From: Streptomyces sp. MJM8645 | Lineage (GTDB): Bacteria > Actinomycetota > Actinomycetes > Streptomycetales > Streptomycetaceae | Assembly: GCF_001625365.1 (NCBI RefSeq) | Contig: NZ_LJJF01000001.1 | Location: 4,041,001 to 4,105,000 of the forward strand | DNA: 64,000 bases | Direction: 5' to 3' | Part shown: in pieces, positions 25,048 through 34,067 of the stretch | Layout of the letters: each line of letters starts with the position of its first letter | How positions within the stretch are numbered: position 1 is the first letter of the stretch | Position numbers and translations under genes: made by a program | Notes under the pieces: model-generated | Databases searched by the model: none | What the model saw: the letters and a program-made list of their open reading frames with translations, nothing else | What the model was told of the DNA's origin: nothing

Positions 25048-26582
25048 CCGGCCCGCAGCCGCGCGGTGTCGTCGGCGTGCTGCCCCCGGTCGATCACCTG
25101 GCCCACTACGGCCAGGGCCGACTGGGCGGCGCCCTGCATCCAGGCGTGCGCTCCGGACAGGTGCTCTCCGGCGAAGAAGATCCTCGGGTCGTCGGTCGGG
25201 TGCGGGGCGCCGAGCCCGGTCAGGTACCGGGTGTGCTCGCCGGGCGCGAGGTGGGCGAAGGCGCCGCCGCCCATGCCGACCTGGTCGTCCCAGTTCCAGT
25301 GCACGATGTCGTCCGCGTCGCGGAGGATGCCGGGGTGCAGCCGTTCCAGGCACTTCAGGACCAGCAGGTCGCGGTCGGCCGGCGGCAGGGTGGTGAAGCG
25401 GCGGGCGTTGGCCCCCCACAGGTAGGCGCCGACGAGCACCGCGGGCTCGTGGGAGCGCTGCGGGTCCCGGGCGGCCCAGCGCCGCCTGCCGACGGTGCTT
25501 CCGTTGGTCCGGCCGTCGACGGGCCGGGCGTTGTCCGACGGGTACCAGCACTGCTGGATCGGCATGTCGGTGAAGCTGCCGCCGCCGAAGATCCGGTCGT
25601 CCAGTTCCCAGCCGCGCCGCTTGGTGTGCACGAGCGTCTTCGTGCTGCTGGCGTAGCTGATGCCGCGGATCGCGTGGCGCTGGTGGTGGGGCAGGCCGGG
25701 CCGGAAGCTGATCTGGTCGAGGGCGGGGACGGGGACGCAGCAGACGACGAAGTCGACGTCCTCGGTGATCGTGCCGCCGAGGCGCCGCCCGTGCACCCGG
25801 ACGCCCTGGCGGGTCAGCGAGAGTTCGTCGATCTGGGTGGACAGCTGGAGGGTCCTCGGCCGCAGCCGGCGTACGAACGCGTGCACCAGGCGGTCGGTGC
25901 CGTCGACCAGTTCGACCTGGCCCGCGTGGAACAGGCCGAAGTAGTCGACGAGGACCTCCAGCAGGGAGGACTGCTCGTAGTGGACCAGGCCGCTGGCGTG
26001 GCCGAGGAGGTCCCAGGCGTCCTGCGACAGGTGCTCGTGGACGTACTGCCACAGCGACACCGAGACGAGCCGGTCGAGCGCCGGGTCGTCCCAGTGGCCG
26101 TCCAGCACCCGTCGGCGCTGGTCGGGGGTGAGCGTCTCCCAGGCGGCCGTCAGCAGTCGGTCCAGGATCCGCCGCGGGTCCTGCTTCTCGGCGGCGCGCA
26201 GCGCGAACGCCGGGTGCAGCGCGTGCACCTCCTGGACGCGGGCGCGGTGGCCGCGCAGGTGGTAGTAGGCGTCCGGGTTGAAGTTGACGAACGGCCTGGT
26301 CCGCAGGCCGAACTGGGACACGTAGTGGAGGACGCAGTGGTGGTTCCCGGGGATGCGCATGGCGCCCAGGTCGGCGTGCGTGCCGTCCCAGAAGCGGTGC
26401 GTGCGCACCCGTCCGCCGGGTTGGTTCGACCGCTCGTACAGGACGATGCCGAAACCCCGGCGCTGGAGCTCGTAGGCGGCGACGAGGCCCGCCACCCCGG
26501 CCCCGATCACCGCGACCCGCCCGGTGGCGCCGGTCACCGGGCGCAGCAGGCTGCTGGGAAAGGCGAAGCTCTCGTCGAACAT
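25044..26582 (-). CDS. FAD-dependent amine/L-amino-acid oxidase
   Basis: 512-residue flavoprotein amine oxidase. N-terminal FAD-binding motif RVAVIGAGVAGLVAAYEL, then RSNQPGGRVRTHRF and HADLGAMRIPGNHHCVLHYV; C-terminal FAD contact FFAGEHLSGAHAWMQGA. MRIP...HH is characteristic of the bacterial L-amino acid oxidase subgroup acting on aromatic or other amino acids. GAGG lies 6 nt before the chosen ATG at 26582. It is the first gene of a coupled pair with the glutamate-cysteine-ligase-like enzyme and is divergent from nth. Product not predictable. Confidence 0.82.
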   Translation of the reverse strand: MFDESFAFPSSLLRPVTGATGRVAVIGAGVAGLVAAYELQRRGFGIVLYERSNQPGGRVRTHRFWDGTHADLGAMRIPGNHHCVLHYVSQFGLRTRPFVNFNPDAYYHLRGHRARVQEVHALHPAFALRAAEKQDPRRILDRLLTAAWETLTPDQRRRVLDGHWDDPALDRLVSVSLWQYVHEHLSQDAWDLLGHASGLVHYEQSSLLEVLVDYFGLFHAGQVELVDGTDRLVHAFVRRLRPRTLQLSTQIDELSLTRQGVRVHGRRLGGTITEDVDFVVCCVPVPALDQISFRPGLPHHQRHAIRGISYASSTKTLVHTKRRGWELDDRIFGGGSFTDMPIQQCWYPSDNARPVDGRTNGSTVGRRRWAARDPQRSHEPAVLVGAYLWGANARRFTTLPPADRDLLVLKCLERLHPGILRDADDIVHWNWDDQVGMGGGAFAHLAPGEHTRYLTGLGAPHPTDDPRIFFAGEHLSGAHAWMQGAAQSALAVVGQVIDRGQHADDTARLRAG

Positions 26583-26729
26583 GGGCACCTCGCGTCGTCG
26601 TAGCCCTCAGACTGGGGCAGCCCGTCGTCGCGAGCCACCAGACGGCGCCCATCCGAACGTCGGTCCGCGGCTGCCGCGGGCTCCGGTGATCCGCTGCCCG
26701 CCGTGGGCCGTTCGGCGTAGCCTTCGTGC

Positions 26730-27602
26730 ATGGCAGAGAGCAAGGTCCGGGCGGCGGCACCGAAGGCGAAGGCCGTGCCGGGGGTGAAGCCGGGGAAGCC
26801 GGAGTCGCACCTGGCGATGGTGCGGCGGGCGCGGCGGATCAACCGCGAGTTGACGGAGCTGTACCCGTACGCGCATCCGGAGCTGGACTTCGAGAACCCG
26901 TTCCAGCTGCTGGTGGCGACCGTGCTGTCGGCGCAGACGACGGACCTGCGGGTGAACCAGACGACGCCGGCGCTGTTCGCGAAGTACCCGACGCCGGAGG
27001 ACATGGCGGCGGCGAACCCGGAGGAGCTGGAGGAGGTCATCCGCCCGACCGGGTTCTTCCGGAACAAGGCGAAGTCGCTGATCGGCCTCTCGATCGCCCT
27101 GCGCGACGACTTCGGCGGCGAGGTCCCGGGCCGCCTGGACGACCTGGTGAAGCTGCCGGGCGTGGGCCGCAAGACCGCCAACGTGGTCCTCGGCAACGCC
27201 TTCGGGGTGCCCGGGATCACCGTGGACACGCATTTCGGGCGGCTGGCCCGGCGGTTCGGCTGGACCGCCGAGGAGGACCCGGTGAAGGTCGAGGCGGCCG
27301 TCGCCGAGATCTTCCCGAAGTCGGAGTGGACGATGCTGTCGCACCGGGTGGTCTTCCACGGCCGCCGGATCTGCCACTCCCGCAAGCCCGCCTGCGGCGC
27401 CTGCCCGGTCGCGCCGCTCTGCCCGTCGTACGGGGAGGGCGAGACCGACCCGGAGAAGGCGCGCAAGCTGCTCAAGTACGAGCTGGGCGGGCAGCCCGGG
27501 CAGCGGCTGAGGCCGCCGGGGGACTTCCCCGGGGAGGCCGCCGCCCGGGCCGACGCCGCCGGGCACCAGGGGCGGATCGCGGACCTGGCGGTGGGCGAGT
27601 GA
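26730..27602 (+). CDS. nth: Endonuclease III (DNA glycosylase/AP lyase)
   Basis: 290-residue base-excision-repair enzyme that removes oxidised pyrimidines and nicks the AP site. Helix-hairpin-helix with catalytic Lys: LPGVGRKTANVVLGNAFG; catalytic Asp in TVDTHFGRLARR. The [4Fe-4S] loop is seen as CHSRKPACGACPVAPLC. N-terminal extension of about 30 residues (basic, Lys/Ala-rich) and a C-terminal tail of about 50 residues are usual for actinomycetes. The TGA overlaps the GTG of the NUDIX gene. Confidence 0.95.
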   Translation: MAESKVRAAAPKAKAVPGVKPGKPESHLAMVRRARRINRELTELYPYAHPELDFENPFQLLVATVLSAQTTDLRVNQTTPALFAKYPTPEDMAAANPEELEEVIRPTGFFRNKAKSLIGLSIALRDDFGGEVPGRLDDLVKLPGVGRKTANVVLGNAFGVPGITVDTHFGRLARRFGWTAEEDPVKVEAAVAEIFPKSEWTMLSHRVVFHGRRICHSRKPACGACPVAPLCPSYGEGETDPEKARKLLKYELGGQPGQRLRPPGDFPGEAAARADAAGHQGRIADLAVGE

Positions 27603-28366
27603 CCCGCGAGGCACGGCGGGCGCCGGAGCCGTCGGCGGTGCGGGTGGTCGAGGGGGACGGCCTGCCGGCCTGGCTGGAGCCGGTGCGGGAGGCGGCCGAG
27701 CGGGTGCTGCCGGAGCAGCTGAGCCGCTTCCTGCCGCCGGTGGAGGGCGGCCGGGCGGCGGCGGTGCTGATGCTGTTCGGCGAGGGCCCGGACGGGCCGG
27801 ACCTGCTGCTGATCGAGCGGGCCCGCTCGCTGCGCTCGCACGCCGGGCAGCCGTCCTTCCCGGGCGGCGCGCTGGATCCGGAGGACGGTGACCCGGACGG
27901 CCCGGGCCCGGTCGCGGCGGCGCTGCGCGAGGCCTGGGAGGAGACCGGGCTGGACCCGGCCGGGGTGCAGGTGTTCGCGGTGCTGCCGGCGCTGTACATC
28001 CCGGTCAGCCGGTTCGTGGTGACCCCGGTGCTGGGTTGGTGGCGCGAGGAGTCGCCGGTGCGGCCGGTGGACCAGGGGGAGACCGGCGCGGTGTTCCGGG
28101 TGCCGGTCGCCGATCTGGCCGACCCGGCGAACCGGGTGCGGCTGCGCCACCCGTCCGGGCACGTGGGGCCGGCCTTCGCGGTGGCCGGGCGGCTGGTCTG
28201 GGGGTTCACGGCCGGGGTGATCGACCGGGTGCTGCACCACGGCGGGCTGGAGCTGCCCTGGGACCCGTCCCGGATCGTCGACCTCTCGGACGAGGCGCTG
28301 GCCCTGGTGCAGGGCGATCTCGACCACTCCCGGGCGCTGCCGGGCGGCGACGCCGGTCCCACGTGA
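27599..28366 (+). CDS. NUDIX CoA pyrophosphatase-like protein
   Basis: 255-residue protein with the CoA-type Nudix signature: LLIERARSLRSHAGQPSFPGGALDPEDG followed by AALREAWEETGLDP (REAWEETG core). The RSLRSHAGQPSFPGG segment is the UPF0035 motif of CoA diphosphatases such as YeaB/NudL. Coupled to nth by a 4-bp GTGA overlap. Likely part of a housecleaning/repair unit with nth and the membrane protease that follows 47 bp later. Confidence 0.87.
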   Translation: MTREARRAPEPSAVRVVEGDGLPAWLEPVREAAERVLPEQLSRFLPPVEGGRAAAVLMLFGEGPDGPDLLLIERARSLRSHAGQPSFPGGALDPEDGDPDGPGPVAAALREAWEETGLDPAGVQVFAVLPALYIPVSRFVVTPVLGWWREESPVRPVDQGETGAVFRVPVADLADPANRVRLRHPSGHVGPAFAVAGRLVWGFTAGVIDRVLHHGGLELPWDPSRIVDLSDEALALVQGDLDHSRALPGGDAGPT

Positions 28367-28412
28367 GGGGCCGTCTGCGCGGCCGGGCCGCGGGCCGTGG
28401 GAGGGTGTCCGG

Positions 28413-29597
28413 GTGAACGTCCTGGATGTGCTGCTGATCGCCGCTGCCGTGGCATTCGCCGTGTCGGGCTACCGGCAGGGCTTCGTGGTGGGTGTCCTGT
28501 CCCTGGTCGGCTTCCTGGGCGGCGGCCTGCTGGCCGTCCAGCTGCTGCCGCTGCTGCTCGACCACCTCAGCCCGGGCACCACGGCCTCGGTGGTGGCCGT
28601 GGTGGTGGTGATCGTGTGCGCCGCGATCGGCCAGGCGGTGACCGCGCACTTCGGCTGGAAGCTCCGGGGCCACATCGGCCGCCGTCCGGCGCGGGTGCTG
28701 GACGCGACCGGCGGCGCGGCCGTGAACGTGGTCTCGATGCTGCTGGTGGCCTGGCTGATCGGCTCGGCGCTGGCCGGGGCGTCGCTGCCGACGGTGTCCA
28801 AGCAGGTCCGCTCCTCGGCGATCCTCGGCGGCGTGCAGAACGCGCTGCCCGACGACGCGCCGAACTGGTTCTCGGACTTCTCCAAGGTGCTGGCCCGCAA
28901 CGGCTTCCCGCAGGTCTTCAACCCCTTCGAGCACGAGCCGATCACCCAGGTCGACACCCCCGACCCGGCGCTGGCCGGCAGCCCGGCGGTGGCGCGGGCC
29001 AAGCAGAGCCTGGTCAAGGTGGTCGGCACCGCCACCTCCTGCAGCAAGACCCTGGAGGGCAGCGGTTTCGTCTTCGCCCCGCACCGGGTGATGACCAACG
29101 CCCACGTGGTCGGCGGGGTCGACGAGCCGACCGTGCAGATCGGCGGGGTCGGCCAGCTGTACGACGCGACGGTGGTCCGCTACGACTGGCAGCGCGACAT
29201 CGCCGTCCTGGACGTCCCCAAGCTGAACGCGCCCCCGCTGGCGTTCGCGGGCGAGGCGAAGACCAACGACAGCGCGATCGTGGCGGGTTTCCCGGAGAAC
29301 GGCGCCTTCAACGTCCAGCCGGCCCGTATCCGCGGCCGGATCCAGGCCAACGGCCCGGACATCTACCACCGCGGCCAGGTGGTCCGCGACGTCTACTCGG
29401 TCCGCTCGCTGGTCCGCCAGGGCAACAGCGGCGGCCCGCTGCTCACCCCGGACGGCCAGGTCTACGGCGTGGTGTTCGCCAAGTCGCTGGACAGCGCCGA
29501 CACCGGGTACGTGTTGACCGCGGCCGAGGTGCGGGAGGACGCGGAGAGGGGCAGCACCGCGAGCACCCCGGTGGACACCCAGGGCTGCGCGCTCTGA
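28413..29597 (+). CDS. MarP-like membrane serine protease (CvpA + trypsin fold)
   Basis: 394 residues. An N-terminal CvpA/colicin-V-production-like domain with four membrane helices (about 1-120) is joined to a periplasmic chymotrypsin-fold domain (about 185-390). Catalytic triad: His in MTNAHVVGG, Asp in WQRDIAVLDV, Ser in QGNSGGPLLTP. Two Cys (TSCSKTLEG and the C-terminal GCAL) could form the redox disulfide described for mycobacterial MarP (Rv3671c), a protease for acid and oxidative stress. GTG start. The order nth-NUDIX-marP resembles the mycobacterial neighbourhood. Confidence 0.9.
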   Translation: MNVLDVLLIAAAVAFAVSGYRQGFVVGVLSLVGFLGGGLLAVQLLPLLLDHLSPGTTASVVAVVVVIVCAAIGQAVTAHFGWKLRGHIGRRPARVLDATGGAAVNVVSMLLVAWLIGSALAGASLPTVSKQVRSSAILGGVQNALPDDAPNWFSDFSKVLARNGFPQVFNPFEHEPITQVDTPDPALAGSPAVARAKQSLVKVVGTATSCSKTLEGSGFVFAPHRVMTNAHVVGGVDEPTVQIGGVGQLYDATVVRYDWQRDIAVLDVPKLNAPPLAFAGEAKTNDSAIVAGFPENGAFNVQPARIRGRIQANGPDIYHRGQVVRDVYSVRSLVRQGNSGGPLLTPDGQVYGVVFAKSLDSADTGYVLTAAEVREDAERGSTASTPVDTQGCAL

Positions 29598-29747
29598 CCG
29601 GGCCGCGGGGCGGTCCGACGCGCCGGGTCCGACGATCCGATATCCGTCACACCGTCAGTCCGCCCTGGTAGCCTCTGCCGCGCTCACCCGTTCGGCTCAA
29701 CCGGGCGCCGTCCCGGAGTGAGTCTTACGGGAGGTCGTGGTAGTCCG

Positions 29748-30449
29748 ATGATGGGTCACTCGCACGCGGTCAGTGGGGCGATGCTGTACGCCGCCTCCGC
29801 GCCGTTCCTGCCCCCGCTGCTGCTGCACACCACGCTGCAGCCGGCGGACATACTGATGGGCACGGTGCTGTGCGCGGGGGCGGCCCTGCTGCCGGACCTC
29901 GACCACCACGACGGCTCGATCGCCAACTTCCTGGGGCCGATCTCCAAGGCGCTCTGCCGCTTCGTGGCCTGGGCCTCCGGCGGGCACCGGCACGCCACCC
30001 ACTCGCTGCTGTTCGTCGCGCTGATGGGCGCCGGCACCTGGGCGGGCGTCACCTACCTGGGCCGCAACTTCACCCTGGTGCTGACGTTCTTCCTGATCGC
30101 GCTCGCGATCCGGGCGCTGCGGCTCTGCCCGCCGGGGGACGGCCCGGAGAGCTGGATCACCGTCATCGGGCTGTCCGCGCTCGGCACCTTCGGGATGAAC
30201 ACCTGGATGCCGAACTCGCCGGGCTGGCTGCCGTACGCGGTGGCGCTGGGCACCCTGGCGCACCTGCTGGGCGACTGCCTGACCAAGAAGGGCGCGCCGC
30301 TGCTCTGGCCGCACAAGGAGCGCTACGAGGTGGTGCTGATCAAGCGCAGCGGCAACAACGTCGAGACCAAGGTGCTGGTGCCGATCATGTCGGTGGCGAC
30401 CTTCGTCCTGCTCTGGTTCACCGCGGTGTCGCCGACGCTCGTGAACTGA
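29748..30449 (+). CDS. Membrane-bound YdjM-like metal-dependent hydrolase
   Basis: 233-residue integral membrane protein of the LexA-binding/inner-membrane YdjM family (annotated as metal-dependent hydrolase). Conserved polar motifs: HSHAVSGAMLYA near the N-terminus, LLPDLDHHDGSIANFLG, GHRHATHSLLFV and AHLLGDCLTKKGAPLLWP. These His/Asp residues could form a membrane-embedded metal site. At least four membrane segments are visible. GGGAGG lies 13 nt before the first of two adjacent ATGs. Role unknown. Confidence 0.82.
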   Translation: MMGHSHAVSGAMLYAASAPFLPPLLLHTTLQPADILMGTVLCAGAALLPDLDHHDGSIANFLGPISKALCRFVAWASGGHRHATHSLLFVALMGAGTWAGVTYLGRNFTLVLTFFLIALAIRALRLCPPGDGPESWITVIGLSALGTFGMNTWMPNSPGWLPYAVALGTLAHLLGDCLTKKGAPLLWPHKERYEVVLIKRSGNNVETKVLVPIMSVATFVLLWFTAVSPTLVN

Positions 30450-30558
30450 CCGGCGGGACTGGCCGGCCAGCCGACCCGACCGGCGGGACTGACCGGCCGA
30501 ACCGATTGGTCGGCCGGAACCGGTCCGCCGGACCGGCCGGACGACGCGGCGCGAGGCC

Positions 30559-30768
30559 TCAGGTCTCGCGCCGCAGTCGTGCGCCGACCCAGCGGGCGCG
30601 CCGGCCGAGGATGCGGGGGATGCCGAGCTGCCGCTGCGCCGGGCGTGGACGGCGGTCGGGGCCGTCGTAGCCGAGGTCGTCCGCCCAGTCGGGGCGGTGG
30701 GCGGAGCGCTGGGAGCTGTTGTGGCGTCGGGCGCGCGGGGCGCCGCCGCGATCGGGCATCCAGGTCAT
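30559..30768 (-). CDS. Small Arg-rich hypothetical protein (69 aa)
   Basis: Short frame starting TWMPDRGGAPRARRHNS and containing ADDLGYDGPDRRPRPAQRQ, with a C-terminal basic segment (RRARWVGARLRRET). It is strongly basic with an acidic/aromatic centre. No family recognised and no strong ribosome-binding site, but the codon pattern is typical coding for this genome and no competing gene overlaps. Possibly a conserved streptomycete small protein. Confidence 0.45.
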   Translation of the reverse strand: MTWMPDRGGAPRARRHNSSQRSAHRPDWADDLGYDGPDRRPRPAQRQLGIPRILGRRARWVGARLRRET

Positions 30769-30912
30769 ACCGGAATGGATGCCCCTGGGCCGGTGGGGGT
30801 AACCGCCGGGCGCGCGTCGAAATTGGCCTATGCGGTTGTCATATGTGCGTCAGATCAAGGGAGTTGGGACCAAGGGCCCTTCCCTCCCGGCCCCTTCGCC
30901 GCTCCTGCACCA

Positions 30913-31932
30913 TCACTCCTTGTGACGGCCGACCCAGTCCAGCAGCTCCGCGGTGAACTGCTCCGGGGCCTCCTCGTGCGGGAAGTGCCCGACCCCCGGC
31001 ATCAGCCGCCAGCGGTACGGCGCCGCCACGTACTCGCCGCCGCCCAGCGCGGTGTGCGACAGCAGCACCGGGTCCGCCGCGCCCTGGACGTGCAGGGTCG
31101 GCGCCGTGATCGGCTTCTTCATCCGCCGGGCGAACTGGATGCCGTCCGGGCGCGCCATCGAGCGCAGCAGCCAGCGGTACGGCTCGATCGAGCAGTGCGC
31201 CGTGCTGGGGATCTGGATGGCCTGCCGGTACGCGTGCACCGCCTCCTCGTCCAGCCGGTTCGGACCGGCCCAGGCGTCCAGGTAGCGGCCGACCAGCGCG
31301 GCGTCGTCGGCCACCAGACGGCGTTCCGGTATCCACGGCCGCTGGAAGCCCAGCACGTGCTCGAAGGCGGCCGCCTGGCGGCGGTCGGTCAGCAGGGCCC
31401 GGCGCAGGTCCCGGGGGTGCGCGGCGGAGACCACGGTGAGGCTCTGGATCACCGACGGGCGCATCACCGCCGCCACCCAGGCCAGCGTGCCGCCGGCGGC
31501 GTGCCCGACCAGGTGCGCCCGGCGCTCGCCGAGCGAGCGGATCACCCCGGTGATGTCCAGGGCGAGGTTGCCCGGGTCGTACCCGCGCGGGGTGCGGTCG
31601 CTGCCGCCGACACCCCGCAGGTCGAGCGCCACCGCCCGGTAGCCGGCCTCGGCGAGCGCGGTCAGCTGGTGGCGCCAGGCCCACCAGTACTCGGGCCAGC
31701 CGTGCACCAGCAGCACCAGCGGGCCCGAGCCCAGCTCGGCGATGTGGAACCGGGCGCCGTTGGCCGCGAGGTCGCGGTGCGTCCACGGGCCGCTCTGCCG
31801 GACGCTCCAGGTCTCGGCGCCGCCGTCGGGGGTGGTGCCGGGGGCCTCCTCGGCGGGCTCCCCCCCGGGTGCCAGGTCGGGTCCGGAGTCGGCGGACGGC
31901 TGCGCGGATACGGGCTTCTGGTCAAGCGGCAT
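30913..31932 (-). CDS. Alpha/beta-hydrolase fold protein lacking the nucleophile
   Basis: 339-residue alpha/beta-hydrolase of the epoxide hydrolase/haloalkane dehalogenase type. Oxyanion motif LLVHGWPEYWWAWRHQL, VALDLRGVGGSDRTP after strand 4, and a cap domain in the middle. The acid Asp is probably in QGAADPVLLS and the base His in GVGHFPHEEAP. The nucleophile elbow, normally G-H-D-W-G-G or G-x-S-x-G, reads VGHAAGG, so the catalytic Asp/Ser is an Ala. Either the protein is non-catalytic or uses another residue. N-terminal 40 residues are acidic/Pro-rich. Confidence 0.8.
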   Translation of the reverse strand: MPLDQKPVSAQPSADSGPDLAPGGEPAEEAPGTTPDGGAETWSVRQSGPWTHRDLAANGARFHIAELGSGPLVLLVHGWPEYWWAWRHQLTALAEAGYRAVALDLRGVGGSDRTPRGYDPGNLALDITGVIRSLGERRAHLVGHAAGGTLAWVAAVMRPSVIQSLTVVSAAHPRDLRRALLTDRRQAAAFEHVLGFQRPWIPERRLVADDAALVGRYLDAWAGPNRLDEEAVHAYRQAIQIPSTAHCSIEPYRWLLRSMARPDGIQFARRMKKPITAPTLHVQGAADPVLLSHTALGGGEYVAAPYRWRLMPGVGHFPHEEAPEQFTAELLDWVGRHKE

Positions 31933-32026
31933 ACCGAGAGCGTGTCACATCCGTGCGCCGGACGGCGCCCGGCACTCGCTCCCGGCGGGTCCGGGCGGGC
32001 GGCGTGCACCGCCACCGGACGGACGG

Positions 32027-32503
32027 TTACGGGATGCGGCCCAGGGCCCGGTCGATCTCCTCCTTGGTGGCCGGACGCGGCCGGGCGTTCTTCAGCACGT
32101 CGGCGGTCTTCTGGGCGCCCTCGATGGTGCGGTGCGGCTTCTCGATCCGCTTGAACGAGCGCCAGGCCATCAGCCCGAGCAGCACCGCGAGCAGCAGGTA
32201 GGCGCCGGCCACGATGAGGAACGACCAGCCGAGCGACAGGCCCAGCGCGTGGATGCCGAAGGCCGCCGCGGCGCTCAGCATCGGGACGGCGGCCAGCGCC
32301 ACCACGGCGGCGACGCCCAGCGAGACGCCCCCGGAGACGCCGCGCTTGACGTCCGCCCGGATCTCGGCCTTGGCGAGCGCGATCTCGTCGTGGACGAGTG
32401 CGGACAGGTCGGCGGTGGCCGCCGCGAACAGCTGCCCCACCGAACGCTCGCCCTCGTAGGGCGCCCGGCCGTTGCTGGACGGGTCTGCGGCTCCTGCGGG
32501 CAT
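32027..32503 (-). CDS. Actinobacterial holin-X / phage-holin-like membrane protein
   Basis: 158 residues with SVGQLFAAATADLSALVHDEIALAKAEIR in an amphipathic N-terminal helix, then two membrane helices (about 60-85 and 90-112) and a cytoplasmic tail with KNARPRPATKEEIDRALGRIP. This is the Actinobacterial Holin-X (superfamily III) pattern, a chromosomal household protein despite the name; no lysis genes are nearby. It lies between the hydrolase and nhaA genes on the same strand but about 90 and 190 bp away, so co-transcription is uncertain. Confidence 0.8.
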   Translation of the reverse strand: MPAGAADPSSNGRAPYEGERSVGQLFAAATADLSALVHDEIALAKAEIRADVKRGVSGGVSLGVAAVVALAAVPMLSAAAAFGIHALGLSLGWSFLIVAGAYLLLAVLLGLMAWRSFKRIEKPHRTIEGAQKTADVLKNARPRPATKEEIDRALGRIP

Positions 32504-32690
32504 CAGCGGTTCTCCTCTGCGGCTGTGCGGCGTGACGCCGCCGCGTGGTGCGGTTCGGGGGGCCGGAGGGGCCCGGAGGCGTCAGTGGACTGTCGACAGC
32601 TCAGAATCATGCCCCTACCGGTCAGTCGCACACCACTCCGGGGCCCCGCCGGGGGGACGTGTCCGGGCTCTGCCGGGCCGCCGGCGGGCC

Positions 32691-34067
32691 TCAGCGGGGC
32701 TTCTCCGGCCCCTCGCCGTCGGGTCGCGGGGCGAGCCCGGCGGCCCGGGCCCGCCAGGCCGGGTCGTCCTCCTGGTAGACGTCCGGGACGCCGTCGCCGT
32801 CCACGTCCCGGTCCTCCTCCTCGCACAGCTCGCGGTAGTGCCGGTTGCGGAGCTTGAGCAGCACGGTGGCCACCGTCGCGCAGAGCAGCGAGCCGACCAG
32901 GACGGCCGTCTTGGAGAGGTCGGCGAGGGCCAGGTCGTCGCGGAACGCCAGTTCGCTGATCAGCAGCGAGACGGTGAAGCCGATGCCCGCGAGCACCGAG
33001 ACCGCGAACATGTCGGCCCACCTGAGCTTCGGGTTCAGCTCGGCCCGGGTGAACCGGGCGGCCAGCCAGGTGCCGCCGAATATGCCCACCGTCTTGCCGA
33101 CCAGCAGGCCGATGACGATGCCGAGCGGCGTGGCCTGGGTGAACACCTCGCGCAGCGACGGGCCGGAGATCGTCACCCCGGCGGCGAACAGTGCGAACAC
33201 CGGGACGGCCAGGCCGGCCGAGAGCGGGCGGACCAGGTGCTCGATGTGCTCGCCGGGGGAGTGCTGCTCGTCGCCCTCCCGGTGGCAGCGCAGCATCAGG
33301 CCCATCGCGACGCCCGCGACCGTGGCGTGGATGCCGCTCTCGTGCATCAGCGCCCAGTTCACGACGGCCAGCGGCACGAACAGGTACCAGCCGTGCACCC
33401 CGCGCCGGTGCAGGAACCAGAACAGCACCAGGCCGGCGAAGGCCAGGCCGAGCGCCCAGAACCTGATGCCGGAGCTGTAGAAGACCGCGATGATCAGGAT
33501 CGCGATCAGGTCGTCCACCACGGCGAGGGTGAGCAGGAAGGCGCGCAGGGCGGACGGCAGGTGGCTGCCGACCACGGCCAGCACGCCGAGCGCGAAGGCG
33601 ATGTCGGTGGCGGTCGGGATGGCCCAACCGCTGGGGTGACCGCCGCTGCCCGAGTTGACGAGCGCGAAGAGGATCGCCGGCAGCGCGACGCCGCAGACGG
33701 CGGCCACCACCGGGAGCAGCGCGGCGCTCGGGGTGCGCAGCTCGCCCGCGACGAACTCGCGCTTGAGCTCGATCCCGGCCACGAAGAAGAAGATCGTCAG
33801 TAGGCCGTCCTTGGCCCAGTTGCCGAGGGTGAGGTCGAGGTGCAGCGGGGCGGAGGGCCCGACGGTGTAGTCGAGGACGCTCTCGTACGCGTGCGGCCAG
33901 ACGTTGGCCCAGACCAGCGCGGCCACGGCGGCGAGCAGCAGCAGCACGCCGCCGACCGTCTCGGTGCGCAGGGCGTCGGTGATGAACGTCCGCTCGGGCA
34001 GGGACAGTCGGCCGAGCAGCTGCCGGCGGCGGGTCGTCGGCTCGTGGACGGGCGGCTGGTCGGTCAC
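32691..34067 (-). CDS. nhaA: Na+/H+ antiporter NhaA with acidic Ca-binding-like tail
   Basis: 458-residue NhaA antiporter. Seen: LANVWPH-type periplasmic loop, the paired ion-binding aspartates in LLTLAVVDDLIAILIIAVFY, TATDIAFALGVLAVVG (assembly helix IV) and VGKTVGIFGGTWLA. About 11-12 membrane segments. Typical NhaA is near 390 residues; this one carries a C-terminal cytoplasmic tail with EEEDRDVDGDGVPDVYQEDD, which matches the DxDxDG calcium-binding loop. GTG start with AGGAGG 5 nt upstream. Confidence 0.92.
   Translation of the reverse strand: MTDQPPVHEPTTRRRQLLGRLSLPERTFITDALRTETVGGVLLLLAAVAALVWANVWPHAYESVLDYTVGPSAPLHLDLTLGNWAKDGLLTIFFFVAGIELKREFVAGELRTPSAALLPVVAAVCGVALPAILFALVNSGSGGHPSGWAIPTATDIAFALGVLAVVGSHLPSALRAFLLTLAVVDDLIAILIIAVFYSSGIRFWALGLAFAGLVLFWFLHRRGVHGWYLFVPLAVVNWALMHESGIHATVAGVAMGLMLRCHREGDEQHSPGEHIEHLVRPLSAGLAVPVFALFAAGVTISGPSLREVFTQATPLGIVIGLLVGKTVGIFGGTWLAARFTRAELNPKLRWADMFAVSVLAGIGFTVSLLISELAFRDDLALADLSKTAVLVGSLLCATVATVLLKLRNRHYRELCEEEDRDVDGDGVPDVYQEDDPAWRARAAGLAPRPDGEGPEKPR

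Noticed and set aside
32027..32503. Holin-like gene as sign of a second prophage
   Set aside because: Holin-X proteins are chromosomal household proteins in actinobacteria and no other phage gene is near.
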